Of a stretch of 21,976 bases of DNA, positions 1 through 5,461 are shown one piece after another. Both the position numbers and the translations under genes were made by a program. The first letter of the stretch is position 1. The number at the start of each line of letters is the position of its first letter. A model generated the notes under the pieces. It searched no databases, had not been told where the DNA came from, and was given only the letters and a program-made list of their open reading frames with translations. This DNA comes from a virus, in the IMG/VR virus record IMGVR_UViG_3300011118_000038, positions 1 through 21,976 of that record. One strand, given 5' to 3'.

Positions 1-1462
1 GTTCGGCATAAGTATCAGTGCTCAACGCATCTACGACCTGACTATTGACTTCGGTAGGGGTAGCATGTGATTGTATCTCTTCGCCAAAACTTCCCCCTGC
101 TGTGTGACCAGAGATTGGCTCGTCAAATACTGTATCTGCAATCAATAGACGGTGAGTGGCTTGTGAAAGAATATCAACTGTATCACCAACCGCCATAACA
201 AATACACCGGGGTCTGCTATAAGTGTGATGGTTTTAGAAGACCCAACATAGTTCAAAACGTGACCAGTACAGTATCGAAACACCGTCGTAGTATCGTGTA
301 TGATAATACACATATCATTATATGCGTCATCATCAGATGACCCGTTTGCTAAAGTGAAACTGGTCTGCGAAGCTAATGTAGCGATAGTTGTTGATACCAT
401 GGTGAATGGCACAGACTCAGCTGCCACCCTCCCTTGAGGTATGATAATGAATATACTTGTATCATTAGGATTCGTTGCCCATGCCCTTTGCACCGATACT
501 ACCTTAGTACTCCCAACATAGTTCTTGATTCGCCGAGATTGCCCCGCACCAGTTCCGCCAATGATGCAAATTATAGCATCAATGTAGAGGTCATCAACTG
601 CAGATGCGCCAGAGTCAAGTGTGATAGACCGAGCCTCTCCTGCCTGAGCAGTGCCATCCCGTATCAAGTGAGCAAAGCGACCAAAGGAGCCCGCTGCTAC
701 GTGGTCTGCTCGTGGCTCGTCCATGACTGCATCTGCTATTGCGGCAGCCGTCGGATCATTTAGTCCGGCAATCGAATCGTCAACTTCGGATTCAACTTCT
801 GCTTTCATACCATCAGACATACCGCCCAAGTCACTCAATCCAGCACCAGCCGTACCAATCTCACCTGTATCAGTGCGTATCTCGTCCACCTGGTTCGCCA
901 TTTTGCCAACGGTCCCTGCATCAAGTTCACTCAAGCGTGCAGCAGTAACTTCGTGAGTATTCGCTAGTTTAGTATCCAGGTCAAGCTCGCCAGCGTCACT
1001 AATCGGAAGACCCCCAGCTGCGTCTGCTGCCGCCGCAGGAAGTGCGGTTCCAGTAAGTCCGCGCGTCGCAGAATATGCCAAATCAATCAAAACATTATTC
1101 AGTCCAGCAGCCCGGAACCCAACAACTGGTCCACGCCAAGGCAAAACGCCAGTGGCAAAACCAGTGAACCATCCAAATCCCTCAGTGTCATTATCAATCG
1201 TTCCACCACTAGCCGGTATCTCTAGCGTATACATACCATCGCCCTGATGTGCCCAGTCATGAATACCGCTGGTTGTTGGGGTTACAGCAGTCTGTGTAAA
1301 TGCGCCTGCCGTGGTGACAAAGTTCCACACCAGGTCCATACCAGCCTGGTCATAGGTAATAGCAACTTCCCTGGTTTTAAAGTCAGTATCATCGGTAAGA
1401 GCCAAAACATTCACTGGCACCTCGGCCAGTGCCGCATCTACATCATACCAAATATCAGGCAT
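1..1462 (-). CDS. Partial tail fibre/appendage structural protein (at least 487 codons, C-terminus beyond left edge)
   Basis: I read this frame by hand. It starts at the ATG at 1462-1460, behind a good Shine-Dalgarno site (GAGGTGAG) that contains the stop of the upstream gene, and it stays open to position 2. The protein begins MPDIWYDVDAALAEVPVN and has an N-terminal beta-rich domain of about 130 residues. An acidic, Ala/Gly-rich helical stretch follows (about residues 150-230), then repeated beta units. Two copies of a block containing DEP...H..(A/G)GSFG lie about 200 residues apart. A motif with NYVGS.K also occurs twice (IKNYVGSTK and LNYVGSSK). This is the architecture of a trimeric fibre or tip protein. 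There are no enzymatic motifs and no signal peptide. It is probably exposed on the virion and translated together with the GC-rich gene before it. The family assignment is inference from architecture; coding status is secure. Confidence 0.88.
   Translation of the reverse strand, partial: MPDIWYDVDAALAEVPVNVLALTDDTDFKTREVAITYDQAGMDLVWNFVTTAGAFTQTAVTPTTSGIHDWAHQGDGMYTLEIPASGGTIDNDTEGFGWFTGFATGVLPWRGPVVGFRAAGLNNVLIDLAYSATRGLTGTALPAAAADAAGGLPISDAGELDLDTKLANTHEVTAARLSELDAGTVGKMANQVDEIRTDTGEIGTAGAGLSDLGGMSDGMKAEVESEVDDSIAGLNDPTAAAIADAVMDEPRADHVAAGSFGRFAHLIRDGTAQAGEARSITLDSGASAVDDLYIDAIICIIGGTGAGQSRRIKNYVGSTKVVSVQRAWATNPNDTSIFIIIPQGRVAAESVPFTMVSTTIATLASQTSFTLANGSSDDDAYNDMCIIIHDTTTVFRYCTGHVLNYVGSSKTITLIADPGVFVMAVGDTVDILSQATHRLLIADTVFDEPISGHTAGGSFGEEIQSHATPTEVNSQVVDALSTDTYAE
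78..141 (-). repeat. Second copy of the DEP..H..GSFG block inside the partial fibre gene
   Basis: The translation reads VFDEPISGHTAGGSFGEEI. It matches VMDEPRADHVAAGSFGRFA encoded at 682-740. The similarity is at protein level and imperfect, as expected of an old intragenic duplication. Confidence 0.6.
682..740 (-). repeat. First copy of the DEP..H..GSFG block inside the partial fibre gene
   Basis: The translation reads VMDEPRADHVAAGSFGRFA, the partner of the copy at 78-141. A beta segment with IKNYVGSTK follows it. A related LNYVGSSK segment precedes the other copy. Confidence 0.6.
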
Positions 1463-1470
1463 AACTCACC

Positions 1471-2718
1471 TCATTGTTGCTGTGCATAGTAGTACCAGGG
1501 ATTACCTTCCGCTGCCGCCTCTCCCTCTATCGCCACAGCCCACATATACTTGGCCGCAGGTTTGACCGCCGTGTAGTTGAGCGTCCAGCCATTCGCGTCG
1601 AGCGACACAAAGCTAGCCGTCAGCCCCGCGCTGCCGTCGTCGTCGGGCAACTGAACAGGCACATCATCGCTCAGTGACTGGGTGTCCGTGGTCGCTGCGC
1701 CATCATCAGCGCATCCAGACGTGGCGTAGGCATCGTCCTCATCAAACGCGCTCACCATCAGGGAGCCACCCAGAGCATCGGTATAGACCGTGTTCACCGC
1801 CTCGGCCATTGTACCGTGCAGAATCACCGCTTGGGGCGTGAAACTTGGTCCGATCTCTGCATCATTGCCTGTCTCGGTGGGAGTCGTGTGATCGCCTACC
1901 CAAGAGGCGACCGCCGGACCCGAACCGAAACGCAGGGCCAAATAGGCCCAAACCTTCGTAGTTTCTTCGCTTGCCGTGGCCGTAAATCCGTTAGCATCAA
2001 AAGTCCCCAAGGACACAGAGAGCCCTATCGCATCATAAATGAAGGCGCCTGTGACATAGGCATTCGAGTAGTAAACCGTCGTCTGCGCATCTGCACGGTT
2101 GTCCCGGTTGAATCCCAAAACACACCGTTGCGTGATACCGCTGGCCCTGTCGTTATGACAGACCCCGAAGCCCCACTTCATGTTGCTGCTCGAAATAGGC
2201 CAGGAGTTGTGATCATTGCCCAAGACGAATACCAAGTCTGGCTCAAATCCTGGCGCAGTAACGTCCACGGTATCGGTGCCAGGGAACTTGATTATGTCCA
2301 CGTCGGCGGAAACATCCGTGCCTGCGAAGAACGTCACGGTTAGAAGCAACGCGCTGGTCGGGGCATCAGTGATGTTGATTGTGACGCCATTCGTAATCCA
2401 AGCGGAGAACGCCGCCTGACAGTCCACTGACCCCGTGGCTGGATCAACGACGTAGATAGGCACATCCTGGTTGCTGTAGCCAGTATTCGAAGTGGCGAGG
2501 TTATGTTGGTCCCAGCCGTTATGACACTTGCTGACTACGCCATCGGTGATTCCTACCATGAGCGAGAGACCGTCTGCGGCTACGCCGTCGGTAACGGCCC
2601 AAGACAGAAAGAGCATCGCCGCCTTGGGGGTCAAGCCACCCAAGTCGTCCGTGGTGATATTCTGTTCCCCTGTGTCCGTGTTCAGAGCGACACGGGTCGT
2701 GGCAACCGTCACACCCAC
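1471..2718 (-). CDS. Beta-rich tail appendage protein with about three internal repeats (415 aa)
   Basis: The start is a GTG at 2718, six bases after a TAGGAG Shine-Dalgarno that overlaps the stop of the 111-aa gene. The protein is rich in Thr, Ala, Asp and Gly and has three related units, each opening with a hydrophobic strand: TPKAAMLFLSW, EPDLVFVLG and TPQAVILHG. The last two units end in similar pairs, FDANGFTATAS with WAYLALRFG and LDANGWTLNYTAV with MWAVAIEG. This suggests a triplicated jelly-roll or beta-sandwich fold. There is no signal peptide, TM segment or catalytic motif. Between two other structural genes, it is most likely a tail fibre or decoration protein that binds the host surface. 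Its G+C is clearly higher than the surrounding genes (35 of 60 bases in 1561-1620), which suggests acquisition by exchange. The function is inferred. Confidence 0.87.
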   Translation of the reverse strand: MGVTVATTRVALNTDTGEQNITTDDLGGLTPKAAMLFLSWAVTDGVAADGLSLMVGITDGVVSKCHNGWDQHNLATSNTGYSNQDVPIYVVDPATGSVDCQAAFSAWITNGVTINITDAPTSALLLTVTFFAGTDVSADVDIIKFPGTDTVDVTAPGFEPDLVFVLGNDHNSWPISSSNMKWGFGVCHNDRASGITQRCVLGFNRDNRADAQTTVYYSNAYVTGAFIYDAIGLSVSLGTFDANGFTATASEETTKVWAYLALRFGSGPAVASWVGDHTTPTETGNDAEIGPSFTPQAVILHGTMAEAVNTVYTDALGGSLMVSAFDEDDAYATSGCADDGAATTDTQSLSDDVPVQLPDDDGSAGLTASFVSLDANGWTLNYTAVKPAAKYMWAVAIEGEAAAEGNPWYYYAQQQ

Positions 2719-2727
2719 CCTGAACTC

Positions 2728-3063
2728 CTAGATCGCATTGAGCTGCGCCCGAATCTCTGCGGCAGACATATAGCTGGGCACATCGCCCTGCTCCCAGAAG
2801 GTCAGGATGCTGCGGATACGATGCACGGCGCGGTCGCGGTGGTAGTCATCTGCATGTGCCGTGACCCGCCCCACTAGCGTGTCAAACTCGGCTTCGTCCT
2901 CGACGGTCATCGCGTAGAACGCCTTGACCTCGGTGACGGTGTGATAGCCGCCCAGCAGGCTGAACATCGCCTCGCAGAAGGGATTGAGCGCGATGTGCCG
3001 CGCGTTTGGCTCCCCTCCAGGATCATCCGATGGTATCTGACACAATCGCTCTACCAACGCCAT
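2728..3063 (-). CDS. Small helical protein of unknown function in fibre module (111 aa)
   Basis: A strong Shine-Dalgarno (GGGAGGAGAG) lies about six bases before the ATG at 3063. The product is predicted helical throughout, with acidic amphipathic stretches (VEDEAEFDTLVGRVTAHAD, AAEIRAQLNAI), and has no TM segment or signal peptide. The stop overlaps the Shine-Dalgarno of the next gene, so the two are co-translated. The high G+C (38 of 60 bases in 2941-3000) matches its downstream neighbour, and both probably arrived together. It may be a fibre assembly chaperone or a small tail-tip component; nothing in the sequence decides this. I do not recognise a named family. Confidence 0.78.
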   Translation of the reverse strand: MALVERLCQIPSDDPGGEPNARHIALNPFCEAMFSLLGGYHTVTEVKAFYAMTVEDEAEFDTLVGRVTAHADDYHRDRAVHRIRSILTFWEQGDVPSYMSAAEIRAQLNAI

Positions 3064-3151
3064 ATGACTCTCCTCCCATAATGGCCGTCGTGCTGATCGT
3101 CTTCTCGTCTACCCGTATATCATCTGGCTTTGTACTGATAATTCTAGGCAT
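3023..3151 (-). CDS. Candidate 42-aa small ORF bridging two fibre-module genes
   Basis: The frame starts with an ATG just after the TAA of the upstream gene (3158-3160) and ends inside the 5' part of the 111-aa gene. It begins MPRIISTKPDDIRVDEKTI and has a protein-like mixture of charged and hydrophobic residues. It fills a gap of 94 bases that otherwise holds only the Shine-Dalgarno of the 111-aa gene. Against it: no Shine-Dalgarno precedes its ATG, and 41 bases overlap the next gene. It could be translated by reinitiation after the upstream stop, or be chance. Confidence 0.3.
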   Translation of the reverse strand: MPRIISTKPDDIRVDEKTISTTAIMGGESYGVGRAIVSDTIG

Positions 3152-3157
3152 TTAGGA

Positions 3158-3736
3158 TTAGCTAGCGCTGGCTGTACAAGTAATTGTCAGAGTGAGAGTA
3201 TCGTCGTCATCAATAGTCTTGTCCCCAGCCGTGAATGCACCGCCACCGTAGAGCGTATCTACAGTTGCACCTTTGACTGATGCGGTACTAAGAAAAGCTC
3301 CACCAATAGTTGTATCGTCGGAAGAGATAGTAAAGACTGCTTTAGACGCTGTATTATCTACCGACTGTCCCGAAACTGCTCCCAGCACCAATGTCTGCCG
3401 AGCTGCCTCATCGTAGGCAGTAACCTCAACCCAACCCGCATGGCCTGATTCTTGGTCGCCCGCTGCAAAGGACGGCGTACCATCAGTCAAACCTATATAC
3501 CAGGCAGCTGTGTAACCGCTACCCTTAAGGTGCTTATCTAAACTATCGTCCAATCCAGCATTCACTACCAGATTAAAGATAAAGTCTGTCCAGATAAGAT
3601 CAAGCATCTCGGACGGAACTGACTGACCAAGTGCGCGAAGCTGACGTACCTGAAGCAGGTACTCCGGCTTAGGTCTATGACACACAACATCATAGCGAGT
3701 GGTCAATTGTCGTGCCAATATCGTTTGTGTATTCAT
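3158..3736 (-). CDS. Putative phage tail fibre/tip structural protein (192 aa)
   Basis: The chosen start is the ATG at 3736 (MNTQTILARQL), with AGAGGA nine bases upstream. An in-frame ATG at 3772 would add 12 residues but has no Shine-Dalgarno and lies deeper inside the holin gene. Residues 1-70 are helical. The rest is beta-rich with the flow ...YIGLTDGTPSFAAGD..., HAGWVEVTAYDE, AVFTISSDDTTIGGAFL, TLYGGGAFTAGD and a Thr-rich final strand. From memory this LTDGT/GW.EVTAY/IGGAFL pattern is frequent in phage tail structural proteins of otherwise unknown role. It stands between the holin candidate and further fibre genes. Role inferred; coding status secure. Confidence 0.85.
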   Translation of the reverse strand: MNTQTILARQLTTRYDVVCHRPKPEYLLQVRQLRALGQSVPSEMLDLIWTDFIFNLVVNAGLDDSLDKHLKGSGYTAAWYIGLTDGTPSFAAGDQESGHAGWVEVTAYDEAARQTLVLGAVSGQSVDNTASKAVFTISSDDTTIGGAFLSTASVKGATVDTLYGGGAFTAGDKTIDDDDTLTLTITCTASAS

Positions 3737-3740
3737 TTCT

Positions 3741-4070
3741 CTAATTCCTCTTTGATAGTACTTTACGTCCATGCAACAACTGACCAGCTATGATAGCACC
3801 AGCAGCAATCTCAAACAATGCCTCCACCCACTCCTGCCAACCACTCGGTATCACGGCTATCTCGACATAGTTGAAGATTGTTACCGCCACTGCGAAAACA
3901 ATACATGCTATAACTGCTGATAGCGCAAATGCAACTATTCGCTTCGCTTCAGCAGCAAGGCCGGCCAGAACACGCCATCTCTCGACAAGTTGGAAAGCGA
4001 GATATGCTGCTCCACCATCACTAATTATCCAGGTAATCGCACTAATCAATGTCACTTTGAGCCTCCTCAT
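3741..4070 (-). CDS. Putative holin, three transmembrane segments, possible dual start
   Basis: This is a small hydrophobic protein (109 aa in the long form) with predicted TM segments at about residues 8-28, 45-67 and 83-100 and a basic C-terminus (GRKVLSKRN). Three TM segments and about 100 residues match class I holins, which permeabilise the inner membrane to time lysis. Coordinates give the long form starting at ATG 4070 (MRRLK...), which has no Shine-Dalgarno of its own. A strong GAGGAGG sits inside that extension, six bases before an in-frame GTG at 4055 (codon 6), so the main product may be 104 aa. The extension carries three basic residues, as in antiholin forms. It overlaps the winged-HTH gene by 29 bases. 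An unrelated small membrane protein cannot be excluded. Confidence 0.72.
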   Translation of the reverse strand: MRRLKVTLISAITWIISDGGAAYLAFQLVERWRVLAGLAAEAKRIVAFALSAVIACIVFAVAVTIFNYVEIAVIPSGWQEWVEALFEIAAGAIIAGQLLHGRKVLSKRN

Positions 4071-4314
4071 TCAGGTTAAATCTATACCCCGTGACTTTAC
4101 AGCGCCGCCCATCTATTCTCTCGCGTTGTAACTGCGCCCTATCTACAACGCCATTATCTAAGCCTTCACGGATTAGAATTCGTGCACTTTTTACACCAAC
4201 ACCAAGCTCTTGCGCCCATTCTCTAGCAGTCTTAAAACCCATTGGCTCAACTTCATCATTCTGATCAATGAATTCTATTAATTCCTCAAGCGTAAAGCTC
4301 GGCCTAGCATTCAT
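4042..4314 (-). CDS. Small winged-helix DNA-binding protein (90 aa)
   Basis: Residues 28-57 read as a helix-turn-helix (KTAREWAQELGVGVKSARIL then an IREGLDNG turn). A basic wing-like segment follows at 58-80 (RERIDGRRCKVTGYRF), and both tails are acidic. This fits a small transcriptional regulator or DNA-binding accessory protein; the exact family is not recognised. AAGGAAG lies about eight bases before the ATG at 4314. The gene overlaps the end of the phosphoesterase gene by 11 bases and the start of the holin gene by 29, so all three are translationally linked. As the second gene after the 5157-5185 promoter and directly before the holin, it is a plausible regulator of lysis or late expression. 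That role is inference. Confidence 0.7.
   Translation of the reverse strand: MNARPSFTLEELIEFIDQNDEVEPMGFKTAREWAQELGVGVKSARILIREGLDNGVVDRAQLQRERIDGRRCKVTGYRFNLNEEAQSDID
4062..4068 (-). promoter_or_regulatory. Internal Shine-Dalgarno within the holin long-form start
   Basis: GAGGAGG is the best Shine-Dalgarno around this gene. It sits just downstream of the first ATG (4070-4068) and, after a CTCAAA spacer, just before the in-frame GTG at 4055-4053. The placement favours the shorter protein and would let two forms be made from one mRNA. Confidence 0.65.
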
Positions 4315-5122
4315 TTGACAACTTCCTTACACTTGGCAACGGCAAGGGGAACTTTTCCTCATCCACTTCAAAGCGCTTGCCATTATGAGTAATCTTAACA
4401 TAGCCAATGTGAGGTAGCATTGAAGTGGCTTTACGGTAACCAAACGCTGTTTTTAATTGCCATGCCGGCGTTACAACTACACCTACATCTTCTCTAACGT
4501 ATACGTGCCGATGCCTGTGCGAACGCACTACCAGTTTAACATTAGGCATTTCGTCCTGATATTCGCGAACCAACTCTGACAAAAGTAAAAGCGTATCACG
4601 TAGAGGTACTGTAGCCTCATACCATGGAACACTAGATGTGCCTATGTGATGTGCGAAATGAATTACATCTGTATTGTCCGCCCACTCTAAAAATAGTTCC
4701 CATTGAGTGTATTGACCAGTAGTTGGATTTTGTACAGCACCAATAGAACGTGCTAGCCGACTAACATCCTCAGAGCAGCGCCCCTCATGCCACTCCGTAC
4801 CTCTAATCACATAGCGCTCACCAACTAATTCCATCAACGGTGCCAGTAGAAGTTCGGCAGCATTAGCCTGAATATCACCTCTATTAGTAATTAATTGACC
4901 GTCCCTCCAGCTTTTCCCCTGAATAATATCACCATTAATAACTAGTGTGGGCTTAGGCGAAATTGTTGCAATGTCCTCACACATCGCCTGCCAACATTCC
5001 ATTAACCACTCTTGATACTTATTGAGTTGATAACGCCCGCCACCCTCCAATATGGCACCCACAGGCCATAGCCCTACAACTGAACCGACATGAAGATCAC
5101 TAATTACAACTACACAAGTCAT
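4304..5122 (-). CDS. Calcineurin-like metallophosphoesterase (272 aa)
   Basis: The metallophosphoesterase motifs appear in order. D9 and H11 are in ISDLHVGS, D65 is in NGDIIQG, a GTEWHEG segment at 108-114 takes the place of the usual GNHD/E, H158-H159 are in FAHHIG, and H202 and H204 are in RSHRHRH. These residues normally bind two metal ions and hydrolyse phosphoester bonds in nucleic acids, nucleotides or proteins. There is no signal peptide, so it should act in the cytoplasm. The substrate cannot be told. The Asn normally in motif III (a metal ligand and transition-state stabiliser) appears replaced by Thr or Glu, so activity or specificity may be altered. It is the first gene after the perfect consensus promoter at 5157-5185, with an AAAGG-type Shine-Dalgarno. 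A phosphoesterase in a lysis and fibre region is out of its usual place among replication or nucleotide genes. Confidence 0.85.
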   Translation of the reverse strand: MTCVVVISDLHVGSVVGLWPVGAILEGGGRYQLNKYQEWLMECWQAMCEDIATISPKPTLVINGDIIQGKSWRDGQLITNRGDIQANAAELLLAPLMELVGERYVIRGTEWHEGRCSEDVSRLARSIGAVQNPTTGQYTQWELFLEWADNTDVIHFAHHIGTSSVPWYEATVPLRDTLLLLSELVREYQDEMPNVKLVVRSHRHRHVYVREDVGVVVTPAWQLKTAFGYRKATSMLPHIGYVKITHNGKRFEVDEEKFPLPLPSVRKLSNEC

Positions 5123-5156
5123 AGATAATCTGCCTTTCTCGGCTAATTGATGCGTG

Positions 5157-5185
5157 ATTATAGCATAGTTTGCTCACGGTGTCAA
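5157..5185 (-). promoter_or_regulatory. Perfect consensus sigma70-type promoter with extended -10
   Basis: Reading leftwards on the minus strand, TTGACA (5185-5180) is followed by a 17-base spacer and TATAAT (5162-5157). The spacer ends in TATGC, giving a TGn extended -10. It lies in the 78-base gap between the coiled-coil membrane gene and the phosphoesterase gene, with the start codon about 35 bases beyond the -10. Spacer bases AGCAAACTATG recur in the same position in the promoter at 20837-20865. Confidence 0.88.
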
Positions 5186-5200
5186 TGTCTGCTTGCGACG

Positions 5201-5455
5201 TTAATTACTGGCATCATCATCACTAACTTGTTCTATAACATAATTTAGCTTGGTTTCAAGGCGCTCCATGCCAACGAGAATCTCTAACCTATCTTTTCTT
5301 GCTTCATCATTGGCAGATTCTAGTGTTGTGATTCGTCGCCTATCATTTTGTATATCGGCTTGCGTTGTACCCCATGCAATGCCCATTGTTACAAATAAAG
5401 CTATGATAGTTATTACAGTAGCCAGCAACTTAACATGACTATGATTGTTTAGCAT
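5201..5455 (-). CDS. Small membrane-anchored coiled-coil protein, spanin-like (84 aa)
   Basis: Residues 9-29 form one strong TM helix (LLATVITIIALFVTMGIAWG). A long charged coiled-coil-prone helix follows at about 35-78 (RRRITTLESANDEARKDRLE, METKL-type heptads). Topology is probably N-terminus in the cytoplasm and helix outside. An inner-membrane anchor with a periplasmic coiled coil is the layout of i-spanins (Rz type), and small TM/coiled-coil proteins also occur beside phage lysins as holin accessories. It follows the lysin gene by six bases, ends just before the 5157-5185 promoter, and lacks a clear Shine-Dalgarno, so it depends on upstream translation. No outer-membrane lipoprotein partner is visible, so the spanin assignment is tentative. 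Confidence 0.68.
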   Translation of the reverse strand: MLNNHSHVKLLATVITIIALFVTMGIAWGTTQADIQNDRRRITTLESANDEARKDRLEILVGMERLETKLNYVIEQVSDDDASN

Positions 5456-5461
5456 ATTGTT

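Noticed and set aside
1816-2877. Long plus-strand open frames opposite the 415-aa and 111-aa genes
   Set aside because: They lie antisense to well-supported genes with Shine-Dalgarno sites and sensible proteins. The GC-rich codon pattern of the real genes leaves the complementary frames open by chance.
3064-3157. Promoter in the gap before the 111-aa gene
   Set aside because: TATA-like bases exist (GATATAC), but no acceptable -35 at 16-18 bases and no AGCAAACTATG block. Only the Shine-Dalgarno is supported.
3737-3772. Upstream ATG (MDVKYYQRGIRE) for the 192-aa fibre protein
   Set aside because: No Shine-Dalgarno precedes it and it lies inside the holin gene. The ATG at 3736 has AGAGGA at nine bases.
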